Shown in pieces: positions 7,181 to 15,614 of a DNA stretch of 64,000 bases. Numbering within the stretch: the first letter of the stretch is position 1; every line of letters begins with the position of its first letter. The notes below the pieces were generated by a model, which was given only the letters and a program-made list of their open reading frames with translations, was not told the origin of the DNA and ran no database searches. This DNA is from Oscillospiraceae bacterium. Its GTDB lineage: Bacteria > Bacillota > Clostridia > Oscillospirales > Oscillospiraceae. The position numbers and the translations under genes were made by a program. The stretch is from contig JAAWPV010000005.1 of NCBI GenBank assembly GCA_022800215.1, positions 1-64,000 on the forward strand, given 5' to 3'.

Positions 7181-9904
7181 CTATTGCTTTTGGCTTTGAC
7201 CAATGGCATAATCCTCATGGTCATCTGCCTTATGACCCATGACAATCTTTTTCTCTCTGATTTTCTGCCGGAGCTTTTTGTCCACCTCTATCCGCAATCC
7301 TGCCTGCCGCTGGCTTTGTCCCTGGAAGACCTTGCTCATGTGATGGAGGAGTCGGATCACACACTGGGTGGGAGTAGGGTCTCCAAACTCGTGGAGATGG
7401 TCGAGGAACCACTGGGCATACTCGTTCCCTTGGGTAGCAGATAGGGTGAACCACCGCACAGCAGCCTTCTCGTCCTTCTCCACCTCATGACCAAGAAGAT
7501 AGAGCTTGCCCAGTTGATACTGGGCGTACTGATTGCCCTGTTTAGCGGAGGCGGTGAGAAACCACACGGCCTCGTCAACATCCTTTGGCACATCCTCCCC
7601 GGCAAGGAAGAGTCGTCCCAGCTGGTACTGGGCAAATTGATTTTCCTGCTCGGCGGATCGGCGCAGCCAGCGGAGAGCCTTTTCCATATCCTTTGGAACT
7701 TCTTCATCCACCAAATAGAGCTTGCCCAGGGCGTAGGCGGCATAGCTGTTGTCCTGTTCGGCAGCCAGAGCGAACCATACCACCGCTTTGAGCATATCCT
7801 TTTCCACGCCGATACCGTCCCGGTAGAGCTTACCCAAAGCATATTGGGCACAGTCCTGACCAGCATCTGCGGCCTTGGAGAGATACTCTACCGCAGCCTT
7901 GATCTGTTCGGTGGTTGGGGAGCTGTCAACAAGGACGAGCTTGGCCAGTTGGTACTGAGCATTGGGATTTCCCAGTTGAGCAGACCGATTAAACCATTCT
8001 TGCGCCAGTTGCTTGTTTTGTTCAATGCCAACACCGTGGAGATGCATCCAACCCAGCCGGTACTGAAGTTTGTCATCGTGGCTCTGCGCTTCCAGATTTT
8101 TGAAGCCTTGATAGGCAGATCGAAACCACCACTCGGCTTCTTGGAGGCTTTGTTCACAGCCAGAGCCATCCCGGTACAGTTTCCCCAGTTCAAAGGCGGC
8201 GTAGGGAAAGCCCTGGGCCGCAGATGCGGTGTAGAGCTGATGGGCGCATTCAGTATCCTTGCTCACACCTTGCCCCCGAAGGTAGAGACCGGCCAGCGAG
8301 TATTGGGCATACTTGTGACCCTGTTCCGCAGCCAAGGCAAACCACTCAGCGGCCGTGGTGTAATCTTGTGCTGTTCCCAGACCCTCGGCATACAGTTTGC
8401 CAATGCGATACTCAGTGTAGCGCTTGGGGTTCAACTCCTCCAGTTCCAGAAAGGTGGTGAGGGCCTTGGCATACCATCGCTGACCTTCTTCTGGATTAGC
8501 GTCCCGCCCAAGACCATCTATCCACATCCTGCCCAGGTTGCACATGGCAAGAGCGTTACCCCGCTGGGCCTCCTGGTGGAACAGTTCATAGGCCGCTCCA
8601 AAGTCGGGCGAGGTTTCTTCGGTACCATAGAGGTACATCCGTGCCTGCATATATTCCTCAGTCCAGTCGGCGTTGGGGAGCGGTTCTTCGTCCTCCACAG
8701 GGATATCCTCTGGTGGAGGAGTATCTGGGAGAGCGGATGGTTCTTCTGTAAGGTCGGGTTCTTGTGCTGACTCCGGGGGAAGGGGAGCATTCATCCTCAC
8801 AGCTTCTTGGATGATCATGTTCTTAATTTGCCGTAGCTCCTTTTGTTGGGAGAGAGGGACTCGATCTGGAAGGTCATCCTTATAGCTGCGGAGGACTTCC
8901 TCTCTCTGCTCATACCAGAGGTCGTAGGCTTGGGACACGCGAGTGTCCTTGGCAAGCTCATCTACAATCTCATCCACCAGAGCCTTGAGCGGAGCCTTGA
9001 GGTATCCGTACTGTTTGCGGCCGCCTATGGTCTGGAGTTGTTGAGCGAGGTTGACCATGAGCTGACCCATGCGCTGGTTTTCCAAAGTCCCAGCCTCCAT
9101 CTCCCGGAGGAGAGACTCCATCCGCTCACGGCTTTGAGTGGTCAGCTCGTCCCGGCGCATGGTCTGCCGCTGGTATATCTCGGTCAGCTCCTGTCGGAAT
9201 ATTTCGTTCACCAGCTCGCTCTTGAATTTCTCGATCCCCTTGCGGGTCAGGAAACCTGACCAACCGTCCGCACTGTAGACCACCATGTGGACGTGAGGGT
9301 GGTGGCTCTCGTCATGGAAAGCAGCGTACCAGCGGAATTGACTCAGCGGGATCCTCATGGCCTCGGCCAGCTTGGGAGCGCTCTCAGTGATGAGCTGGCG
9401 CCATCTTTGAGCGTTGTCGTACCCCAGCCGCCGGGCATCCTCCCGTCGCAGGGAGAGAATGGGCAGCCAAACCGTGCCGGGGTGCCCAGCTACCGCCGAG
9501 GCCACCTGACTCAGTACCAATTCGTCATCCTTGTCGGTGAAGAGGCCGTGGGAGCCCAGCCGCTCTGCATGAGGACGCTGGGCGATGTACTGGAGGTAGT
9601 TCTCCCGCTTGGCTACCTGATCCAGATTATCCTCGATGGCGCGACTGATAAATTCAGAAGCGTTACCGCGGGTAGGAGCCGCCAGGTAGTCCTCGTACTC
9701 GAAGAGCCCCTTGCTCAGCGGGAATTCACGGATGAGCTGCTTGACCATCGTCACCTGTTTTGGTGTAGCGGGTTTGCTGGCTTGACTGGCACTGATTTTC
9801 TCCACACCCTCACGGGTTGCGATGTAGCCAACGTAGTTTTCCAGGTGAGCGGCGGTGTCGGCGCCGCTCTTGATGTGAGGGCACTTAAAAATCAGGCGAG
9901 GCAT
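7181..9904 (-). CDS. mobL: MobL-type relaxase fused to a Sel1-repeat domain
   Basis: 907 residues. The relaxase part (~1-300) has the metal-binding triad HDESHHPHVHM at 197-207 and candidate catalytic tyrosines further N-terminal (Y24, Y27, Y70, Y73). It cuts oriT and carries the strand to the recipient. A low-complexity acidic linker (~375-415) leads to about eleven Sel1 repeats (~430-860; for example YAQYQLGKLYLLG and AVVWFALAAEQ), each roughly 36 residues. Sel1 repeats form a superhelical protein-binding surface. The fusion is common in Clostridial ICEs but its partner is unknown. Neighbouring repeats are similar at DNA level, so repeat-number variation is likely. The start has GATGGTG upstream and follows the RHH accessory gene. 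Confidence 0.92.
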   Translation of the reverse strand: MPRLIFKCPHIKSGADTAAHLENYVGYIATREGVEKISASQASKPATPKQVTMVKQLIREFPLSKGLFEYEDYLAAPTRGNASEFISRAIEDNLDQVAKRENYLQYIAQRPHAERLGSHGLFTDKDDELVLSQVASAVAGHPGTVWLPILSLRREDARRLGYDNAQRWRQLITESAPKLAEAMRIPLSQFRWYAAFHDESHHPHVHMVVYSADGWSGFLTRKGIEKFKSELVNEIFRQELTEIYQRQTMRRDELTTQSRERMESLLREMEAGTLENQRMGQLMVNLAQQLQTIGGRKQYGYLKAPLKALVDEIVDELAKDTRVSQAYDLWYEQREEVLRSYKDDLPDRVPLSQQKELRQIKNMIIQEAVRMNAPLPPESAQEPDLTEEPSALPDTPPPEDIPVEDEEPLPNADWTEEYMQARMYLYGTEETSPDFGAAYELFHQEAQRGNALAMCNLGRMWIDGLGRDANPEEGQRWYAKALTTFLELEELNPKRYTEYRIGKLYAEGLGTAQDYTTAAEWFALAAEQGHKYAQYSLAGLYLRGQGVSKDTECAHQLYTASAAQGFPYAAFELGKLYRDGSGCEQSLQEAEWWFRSAYQGFKNLEAQSHDDKLQYRLGWMHLHGVGIEQNKQLAQEWFNRSAQLGNPNAQYQLAKLVLVDSSPTTEQIKAAVEYLSKAADAGQDCAQYALGKLYRDGIGVEKDMLKAVVWFALAAEQDNSYAAYALGKLYLVDEEVPKDMEKALRWLRRSAEQENQFAQYQLGRLFLAGEDVPKDVDEAVWFLTASAKQGNQYAQYQLGKLYLLGHEVEKDEKAAVRWFTLSATQGNEYAQWFLDHLHEFGDPTPTQCVIRLLHHMSKVFQGQSQRQAGLRIEVDKKLRQKIREKKIVMGHKADDHEDYAIGQSQKQ

Positions 9905-9923
9905 GGAGTTTCACCATCCTCTG

Positions 9924-10364
9924 TCAGTCCTGACCGCTGCTCTGGCGCTCTTGGGCCTCCTTGTAGGAGATGCTTCCATTGGTGGCCTTCACATTACGGA
10001 CACACTGAGCACGTAACTTTTCCAGATCCTCGGTGGGGACTTCCATACCAACAGCCAACACATTCATCATCATGTCTATCTCCACAGCCAGCTTGAACAG
10101 CAGACGTGCCGTGCGACTCTCGCTGTTCTGGATGGTAGCGCGTAACGCAGACACCAGAGCGGAGGGGAGGAACTCCAGAGCGTCCTCGCCGGAGATATAC
10201 CCCGCATAGAATCTTGCGGCACAATCCAGAAATTCACTCCGGTTTTTACAGTTGGCAGTCTCCATGGCTCGGTCAATAGCCTCCAGCGTAGTGGGATACA
10301 GCCATGCGGGGATGCGTTCCTTGGTCTCACGCTGCGGAGACTGCGGGGTGTCTTTTTTGCTCAT
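9924..10364 (-). CDS. Relaxosome accessory protein, ribbon-helix-helix type
   Basis: 146 residues from the ATG at 10364, with GGAGGT six bases upstream. Residues ~15-55 look like an RHH DNA-binding unit (RIPAWLYPTTLEAIDRAM, then CKNRSEFLDCAARFY). A longer helical C-terminal part may mediate multimerisation. It lies directly upstream of the relaxase with a 19-nt gap and directly downstream of a hairpin-rich non-coding stretch that could be oriT. MobC-like RHH proteins at this position bind oriT and help the relaxase open the strand. The family match is by pattern and position and not exact. Confidence 0.75.
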   Translation of the reverse strand: MSKKDTPQSPQRETKERIPAWLYPTTLEAIDRAMETANCKNRSEFLDCAARFYAGYISGEDALEFLPSALVSALRATIQNSESRTARLLFKLAVEIDMMMNVLAVGMEVPTEDLEKLRAQCVRNVKATNGSISYKEAQERQSSGQD

Positions 10365-10376
10365 ATTTACCTCCAA

Positions 10377-10626
10377 TTCTGGGCTTGACCACCTATGACA
10401 GCCACCTTGAAAAGTGCCTGTTCATGGGCTTTCCCGGCCCTTCTTCCTATTTTTGACCACCCTGTACAGCAAATTTGCGGAAATACAGCCACCTATCTGA
10501 ACGGCCCGACCCGCTCTGCGGGGCGGGGTTGAGGGCAGGTGGGCGCTTTAGCGACCACCTGCCTTTATCCAGCACTCTCCCAGGAGGGAAGAAAGAGAGC
10601 CACACCCGGAGGTGAGACTCTCTTGT
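10377..10626. other. Candidate origin of transfer (oriT)
   Basis: 250-nt gene-free stretch between the accessory protein gene and the YolD-like gene. It holds two stable hairpins: 10505-10527 (CCCG-a-CCCGC / GCGGG-g-CGGG) and 10536-10561 (CAGGTGG-g-CGCT / AGCG-a-CCACCTG). It also has repeated short motifs (gaccacctatgacagcc near 10387, gaccaccctgtacagc near 10455, acagccacctatc near 10484). Hairpins and direct repeats beside relaxase genes are the usual make-up of oriT. The nick site cannot be identified from sequence alone. Confidence 0.5.
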
Positions 10627-11040
10627 TCAGTCTGTGTAGTTAAATGCCGCACTGCTGACGGCGGTGATCTCGTGGATGGGGATTCGGGTTCCATCCTCCA
10701 GGGTGAGGATTCGTTGGAGTTCATCCATCTTTCTGATCCTACCTGTGGAGGAGAGGTAGCTGCCGCCACTTTTTTTATTGTCAGGACGGAACCATGTCAC
10801 CGTTACTTCGGTGTCCAGTTCCATCGTCAGACGGAGCTTGGCATCCAGCGCTGCTATTTCATCCTCGGTCAGTATCGGACGCTCATCAGTGAGCCGTGCC
10901 GTTTCTTTGACCACTGCCTCGTATCCGGTGAGGGCAGCGAAGGGAGAAAACTGAGCCGCACGATCCTGCCGGGACATCCGGGGATGTGTTTTGGAGGTGG
11001 GGTGGGGAAGAGAGAGAATGTCATCGTAGTTATCGCTCAT
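10627..11040 (-). CDS. YolD-like protein, partner of the Y-family polymerase
   Basis: 137 residues with the YolD-like signature PRMSRQDRAAQFSPFAALTGYE followed by a helical RLTDERPILTEDEIAALDAKL and a small beta domain. It overlaps the polymerase gene by 4 nt (ATGA), so the two are coupled. YolD-like proteins accompany UmuC/DinB-like polymerases on Firmicutes plasmids and ICEs and are thought to act like UmuD in regulating the polymerase. Its presence suggests mobile translesion synthesis cargo. No LexA-type operator was identified. Confidence 0.8.
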   Translation of the reverse strand: MSDNYDDILSLPHPTSKTHPRMSRQDRAAQFSPFAALTGYEAVVKETARLTDERPILTEDEIAALDAKLRLTMELDTEVTVTWFRPDNKKSGGSYLSSTGRIRKMDELQRILTLEDGTRIPIHEITAVSSAAFNYTD

Positions 11041-12542
11041 GCCTTGTGGCCTCCGATCTGACCATTGCGGTCTTTGGTAGTGGCACCGTCTACCAGATTG
11101 GCCCCCTTCAGGATGGCGTTCTTGCCGAATTTCTTTTTGATGGATAACACAGCCTCCTGACGTTTCCGCTCTCGCTCCAACTCAATGGCTTCCTCCCCAC
11201 GCCGTTTATCCTCAACCTCCAAATCAGTGAAAAGGTCGAGCTGTTCCACCACTTCCTCCTGTGCGAGCGAGGACTCCGGCACCACATGAGCGGCTACCAG
11301 ATAGACCCGCCGTGCCAGAAGGCTGGGATCTACGATTCGCTCAAACAGCTCCATGACCGCCCGGGCAATGAGCTTGGTGGAGGAGGTGTACTGCTTCAGA
11401 TTTTCTGTGCCGTGGGCGTGCTTTGGGATGGCTCTACCATATCGATCTGTGGTTACTATGCCGCGGTAGTCTTTACGCTTGGATGGGTCCTTGAGGTTTT
11501 CCATGTCATAGCCCACGGTCAGCACCACTTGATTGGTGACCAGCCCCTTATCCACCAAGTCCAGAGCGAGCTGGTCCGCCATCTCCCATACCACCAGCCT
11601 GGTCTTGTCGTAGGTGTACGGGCAGTGGAGGACTTGCCCCGAGCCGATGGAGTTGGATTGGGGCTTGTATGATTTGATGTCTGCGATGGTGGTCGGCTCC
11701 CAGCCCCATGCATGATCGATGAGCAACTCTGCGTTGATACCGAAGAGCTGGTAGAGGAGTTCCTCGTTGGCGAGAGACTGTCTTGCTACGTCACCCATGG
11801 TGTAGATACCGTTGGCCTCCAACTTAGCGGCATAGCCTTTGCCCACCCGCCAGAAATCGGTGAGAGGCCGGTGGCCCCAAAGGAAAAGACGGTAGCTCAT
11901 TTCATCCAGTTCTGCAACACGGACACCATTCTTGTCCGGCTGAATATGCTTTGCCATGATGTCCATGGCCACCTTGCAGAGATAGAGGTTGGGACCAATT
12001 CCTGCCGTGGCGGTGATGCCGGTGGTGGCCAGCACATCCAGAATTATGGTCATGGCGAAATCCCTTGCAGTCAAACCGACAGCGGGGAGGTAGTTGGTCA
12101 CATCCATCATGACCTCATCGATGGAGTAGACGTGGATGTCCTCTGGAGCTACATACTTGAGATATACGGCATAAATTTTTGCGCTCCACTCCATGTACTT
12201 GGCCATCTGAGGTGGAGCCACGATATAGTCCAGTGCCACCGAGAGTGAGGACTTCACTGTCGTATCATCCGAGGATGCGTCCGTGAGCTTGCGGCCGGGA
12301 GCGTTTCGCTGCCGCTGGAGGTTGACTTCCTTGACCTTCTGTACCACTTCAAAGAGCCGGGGGCGTCCGGGGATGCCGTAGGTTTTTAGGCTTGGTGATA
12401 CTGCGAGGCAGATGGTTTTCTCTGTTCTGCTCTTATCCGCCACCACCAGGTTGGTGGTCATGGGGTCAAGCCCACGCTCTGCACATTCTACGGAGGCGTA
12501 AAACGATTTCAGGTCGATAGCGATATATGTGCGGTCCATCAT
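11037..12542 (-). CDS. Y-family DNA polymerase (UmuC/DinB-like)
   Basis: 501 residues from the ATG at 12542, which has AAGGAGGTG upstream. The frame is open to 12674 but without start signals. Palm motifs are IAIDLKSFYASVE (Asp10) and YSIDEVMMDV (Asp142-Glu143), the three metal-binding acids of Y-family polymerases. Between them lie finger residues, and afterwards an HhH-type thumb (TTGITATAGIGPNLYLCKVAMDIMAKH) and a little-finger domain. The length exceeds DinB (~350) and fits plasmid UmuC-like enzymes. It performs error-prone synthesis across lesions or gaps, which may help replace the transferred strand or cause mutation. It is coupled to the YolD-like gene. Confidence 0.92.
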   Translation of the reverse strand: MMDRTYIAIDLKSFYASVECAERGLDPMTTNLVVADKSRTEKTICLAVSPSLKTYGIPGRPRLFEVVQKVKEVNLQRQRNAPGRKLTDASSDDTTVKSSLSVALDYIVAPPQMAKYMEWSAKIYAVYLKYVAPEDIHVYSIDEVMMDVTNYLPAVGLTARDFAMTIILDVLATTGITATAGIGPNLYLCKVAMDIMAKHIQPDKNGVRVAELDEMSYRLFLWGHRPLTDFWRVGKGYAAKLEANGIYTMGDVARQSLANEELLYQLFGINAELLIDHAWGWEPTTIADIKSYKPQSNSIGSGQVLHCPYTYDKTRLVVWEMADQLALDLVDKGLVTNQVVLTVGYDMENLKDPSKRKDYRGIVTTDRYGRAIPKHAHGTENLKQYTSSTKLIARAVMELFERIVDPSLLARRVYLVAAHVVPESSLAQEEVVEQLDLFTDLEVEDKRRGEEAIELERERKRQEAVLSIKKKFGKNAILKGANLVDGATTKDRNGQIGGHKA

Positions 12543-12645
12543 GTTTCGCACCTCCTTTTCTTCTCTGGGATAGGATGCCCTCATTGTAACAGACCTTGCG
12601 AGAAAATGCAACGGTTGTTCGATGGCATTATTAGGGAATAAGGAA

Positions 12646-12671
12646 GCCGCCCTGCGTATGCGCAGGGCGGC
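12646..12671 (-). terminator. GC-rich terminator-like hairpin
   Basis: GCCGCCCTGCG / CGCAGGGCGGC with a 4-nt loop. It lies between the 134-aa gene and the polymerase gene and is followed on the minus strand by a weakly T-rich stretch. It may attenuate reading into the polymerase gene. Confidence 0.55.
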
Positions 12672-12701
12672 CATTTGGTACCAGGGGCAGGGCAGAGAGA
12701 C

Positions 12702-13106
12702 TTACTGGTTGCCGTTGAGCCACTTATCAAAATTTGGTGTGTCGGCGAGCTCCTCTGCCATGTGGTACATGGTAGTCCGCCCTTCTTCCGCAGTCATGAT
12801 GATGGCTGCTTGGAAGAGGTCCATTACCATCCAGAACATATCCTGAGCCGACCAGTTACCCATATTGGCCCTTATGGTTTCCGGCAGGGCATCACTGGTT
12901 CTCGCTTTATCCGGGTTCTCCTTTCCTTGGCGAATGGTGTCCAGGAGTTTGCTGGTCGACTCCTCCGGGATACCGCAGGCAGCACCTATGAACTTGATGG
13001 CTTGCTCATGTTTGACCACATTGGCCTCGCCGCCTTTGCGAGCAATTTTAGCCAATGCCTCTCCAGCAAGATTCTGCTGCAGTTCCTGACTTCTTTCTTT
13101 TTCCAT
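12702..13106 (-). CDS. Hypothetical ICE protein
   Basis: 134 residues, mostly helical, no recognised family. It begins MEKERSQELQQNLAGEALAK and contains a hydrophobic WSAQDMFWMVMDLFQAAIIM segment (~95-115) that may be amphipathic rather than membrane-spanning. The ATG at 13106 has GGAGGT upstream. A 145-nt gap with no gene separates it from the 349-aa gene upstream, and a hairpin follows. Position between small ICE genes and the polymerase gives no firm clue. Confidence 0.7.
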   Translation of the reverse strand: MEKERSQELQQNLAGEALAKIARKGGEANVVKHEQAIKFIGAACGIPEESTSKLLDTIRQGKENPDKARTSDALPETIRANMGNWSAQDMFWMVMDLFQAAIIMTAEEGRTTMYHMAEELADTPNFDKWLNGNQ

Positions 13107-13250
13107 AATTGTTACCTCCTAAATTTGTTTTGCTCTGTTGTGAGCCTGACAACACAATGCCATGCTGTGGTTGAAAAAGCTATCACCAAACCCAACAAAA
13201 TTTCTATGTCGATTCCGGTAAAGACTAACAAAGAGGGGGAGAGATGCAGT

Positions 13251-14300
13251 TTACATCTGGAGTGTGGGGCTTGTCTGCTGGGAAGAGGCCTCTTCTGAGA
13301 TGGGGCTATGCTCCTCGGCCAGATACTGCGCTCTGGTGGCTTCCAGTGAGATGCCTATCTGTTCCATGCAGTAGCTGTCCATTTTGGAACGGAGGATTTC
13401 CCTCTCTTCTGCGTTGAGACGGTATTCGAAATCCTGTTCCGGCCCATCTTCCCGCACAAGATACACCTCCAGTGTGTCGCAGACACAGCCCTGCTCCATA
13501 TCGTAGCTGGCGTATAGGTTAAGGCGCACACCGTTTTCCTCTGACTCAATGTTGAGGCCGAAAACATGATCAGGGTAAAAGGAGGTCGGCATATAGAAGT
13601 TCAGACGGTGGTCGATTTGTTCCACATCCTCATCAAAGTGAAGGAGATCTGTAGGCAAAGGCTCTTCGCCGCGGATAAGGATTGGACGGACAATGTTGGG
13701 AAGTTCATTTTCTGCTAACCGCTGGTTGAAACGGCCACGTTTTGCAATCCAGTCATCTGACTCTCGCTTGGTGGCAAAGTAGACGGCAGTGCTGATGTCC
13801 TTAACCCGGTAGCCTTTCCAACCCATGTCGGAATCCAGAGAGTAAACCTCACCAGCGTCCAGGTCGATGTCATAGACACCTACAACTCTGGGAGAGTTGC
13901 GGAGTAGCTCTGCCGTGTGCTGCTCCATCTCTTCCTGAGAGATGGGAGTGGCATCTCCGTAAAATTGGAAAGGGGCCTGTAGCTCGCCTCGAAGATAGCG
14001 GCGCAATCGTTGGGCGGTCTGGAACATGATTTCTCCACGCTCCAGAAAGTAACACCGAGACTCACCGTTCTCTGTGATGCGGGCGACAGAGAAACGGCGA
14101 TTAGCCTCGGCCTCCTGTGCTTGCACTTGATCCTCTTCTTGTATCTGTTGGCTAATGCGGCTTTGTACGTCTGCGGGGAGCTGCTGGATGAGTGAGATCA
14201 TCTGCTCCTCCAAGAGTATTTCCATGGTCTTACCAGTATGGGTCTCAAGAGAATCGCACCAGCGTTCATCCAGATATACGGTAATGTCACGGCTGTTCAT
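13251..14300 (-). CDS. Large hypothetical ICE protein, acidic
   Basis: 349 residues. The N-terminal ~60 resemble a helical DNA-binding or dimerisation unit (VYLDERWCDSLETHTGKTM, LPADVQSRISQQIQ). The remainder is acidic with aromatic-rich beta segments (VVGVYDIDLDAGEVYSLD, GLNIESEENGVRLNLYASYD). It ends in a Gln/Ser/Thr-rich tail, ...TSPTLQM, like several other ICE proteins here. The start overlaps the DUF6103-like gene by 14 nt, so the two are coupled. I do not recognise the family. High acidity is compatible with a DNA-mimic or DNA-associated protein, but that is a guess. Confidence 0.7.
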   Translation of the reverse strand: MNSRDITVYLDERWCDSLETHTGKTMEILLEEQMISLIQQLPADVQSRISQQIQEEDQVQAQEAEANRRFSVARITENGESRCYFLERGEIMFQTAQRLRRYLRGELQAPFQFYGDATPISQEEMEQHTAELLRNSPRVVGVYDIDLDAGEVYSLDSDMGWKGYRVKDISTAVYFATKRESDDWIAKRGRFNQRLAENELPNIVRPILIRGEEPLPTDLLHFDEDVEQIDHRLNFYMPTSFYPDHVFGLNIESEENGVRLNLYASYDMEQGCVCDTLEVYLVREDGPEQDFEYRLNAEEREILRSKMDSYCMEQIGISLEATRAQYLAEEHSPISEEASSQQTSPTLQM

Positions 14301-14559
14301 GGGCTACAGTCTCCTTTCTTGGTTCGGTTTGGGGTTTAGGGGTAGGTTTCGGCTTGGGCGCTGGGGCGGAGCGCTTGGGTTTGCCGCCGGACTTGGCGTC
14401 AACATACTCTCGCACCGCTTCCGGCACCACCTCCTCATACAACTTCTTCAGGGCCTCCTCCATCTTCCTTTGGACGCTGGAGTTTTCCTTCTTTAGAAAA
14501 ATCTCCATAGCCTCCAGCTTGTCCTCCTCAAAGGAGAGGGTCAGGGGTACTTTGTTCAT
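14287..14559 (-). CDS. DUF6103-like small ICE protein
   Basis: 90 residues. It opens PLTLSFEEDKLEAMEIFLKKENSS followed by an amphipathic helix ending VVPEAVREYVDAK, then a Lys/Pro-rich tail with repeated KPxP units. This order (beta strand, helix pair, end of domain at EYV) matches my memory of the DUF6103 family found in Firmicutes ICEs and looks like a degenerate ribbon-helix-helix. It overlaps its neighbours by 4 and 14 nt, so it is part of a coupled gene string. A DNA-binding role is plausible, but no target is visible. Confidence 0.7.
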   Translation of the reverse strand: MNKVPLTLSFEEDKLEAMEIFLKKENSSVQRKMEEALKKLYEEVVPEAVREYVDAKSGGKPKRSAPAPKPKPTPKPQTEPRKETVAHEQP

Positions 14560-15110
14560 CCAAAATCCTCCATACTCATGATGGGTCCGGTCTGAAAATC
14601 TCCGTAGGCAGCTTGTTCCGGTTCAGATTCCCACTCTGTTGCACCGAACATAGACTCCATCTGGCCCATGTACTGGTCAAAGGTTTTGGAATACTCCTGA
14701 TAGTGCTCACCGCCAACCTCCTGCAAAAAGTCCTCTCTGAAAATCCAAAGTGGGTACTGACAAAAACCACTCGTCTTGTAAAAGTCAGTCGGGTCCGCAA
14801 TACCATGCTTCAGTAGAGCCTCGGCAAAGGGGCAGTTGTTGGTATCGATGTAGGCGGCGTTCTTAATGCCAATGAACTCCCCAAAAGATGTAGTCAAGGT
14901 TGCGTAGGGTTCCAGCTCCCCGTCATCACCGACCAAGTCAAGCTGTACAGCAAGCCCCGGTAGTGTTTGCCCCATGAAGTCCCTGACTCTGTATAGCCCC
15001 ACTTTGGGTCTTAGTGAGATCGGGGTACCGAAGGTGTCCGTGGTTTGGATATCTCTTGCCCCATGGGATCGTATACACTCTTGGGCAGATGTGGATTTGC
15101 TGATTTCCAT
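14556..15110 (-). CDS. DUF4313-like ICE protein
   Basis: 184 residues with a start supported by GGAGGGAGAAC. The central part (PKVGLYRVRDFMGQTLPGLAVQL, PYATLTTSFGEFIGIKNAAYIDTN, then NNCPFAEALLKHGIADPT) fits my recollection of the DUF4313 family, recurrent in Clostridial ICEs. An acidic Met/Glu-rich C-terminus follows. The function is unknown. It forms a coupled pair with the DUF6103-like gene. The assignment is from memory of the pattern. Confidence 0.7.
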   Translation of the reverse strand: MEISKSTSAQECIRSHGARDIQTTDTFGTPISLRPKVGLYRVRDFMGQTLPGLAVQLDLVGDDGELEPYATLTTSFGEFIGIKNAAYIDTNNCPFAEALLKHGIADPTDFYKTSGFCQYPLWIFREDFLQEVGGEHYQEYSKTFDQYMGQMESMFGATEWESEPEQAAYGDFQTGPIMSMEDFG

Positions 15111-15187
15111 TTGTGTTCTCCCTCCTAATCGTAGTTGATATAAGGACGTCCAAACAGGGGCTCCGTCCTTGGCTGCTCCGGGGCCGT

Positions 15188-15601
15188 TTATTTGAATGAA
15201 AAACCTTCAGTCGGTGAATTTTGGCGAGGGCCACCCTCAAATTCACCACGTTGAGCCATATCACTCAGTTCCGAGGATGTCATTCCTTGCTCTGCGTATT
15301 CAGCAGCGGCAAGGATCTCATGCGCCAGAAGTGCGTTGTTCGGCATATGTATTGTTTGATAGATCGCAGCAACCGCCTGTGGGCTATATCGGTCACTGAT
15401 TTCTTTGAATGCGGTAACCAACGATTCGGCTTCTATTGCAAAGGTAGTTTCCACACCATCTGCCAGCTCTTCGGCAAATTCTATCCACGCTTTTGTAGTA
15501 GGCATATCGTGTTGGGGTAAAACATGATCCAGTTTTTCAGCATAGAGCCTTCGTACATCGAATGGCTCCCATTCATACTCCTGGTTACTCTTTTCTGTCA
15601 T
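15188..15601 (-). CDS. Hypothetical helical ICE protein
   Basis: 137 residues from the ATG at 15601, with GAGGAGGT upstream. The frame extends to 15637, overlapping the NlpC/P60 gene, without start signals. It is nearly all helical and acidic, for example WIEFAEELADGVETTFAIEA and LLAHEILAAAEYAEQGM. No catalytic motif or membrane segment is seen. It lies immediately downstream of the peptidoglycan hydrolase gene in the transfer operon. No family recognised. Confidence 0.65.
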   Translation of the reverse strand: MTEKSNQEYEWEPFDVRRLYAEKLDHVLPQHDMPTTKAWIEFAEELADGVETTFAIEAESLVTAFKEISDRYSPQAVAAIYQTIHMPNNALLAHEILAAAEYAEQGMTSSELSDMAQRGEFEGGPRQNSPTEGFSFK

Positions 15602-15614
15602 TATGAAGACCTCC

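Noticed and set aside
7400..8600. Regular ~108-bp periodicity that could be taken for a tandem DNA repeat or CRISPR-like array
   Set aside because: The period equals the Sel1 protein repeat (36 residues) inside the relaxase gene; there are no identical repeats with unique spacers.
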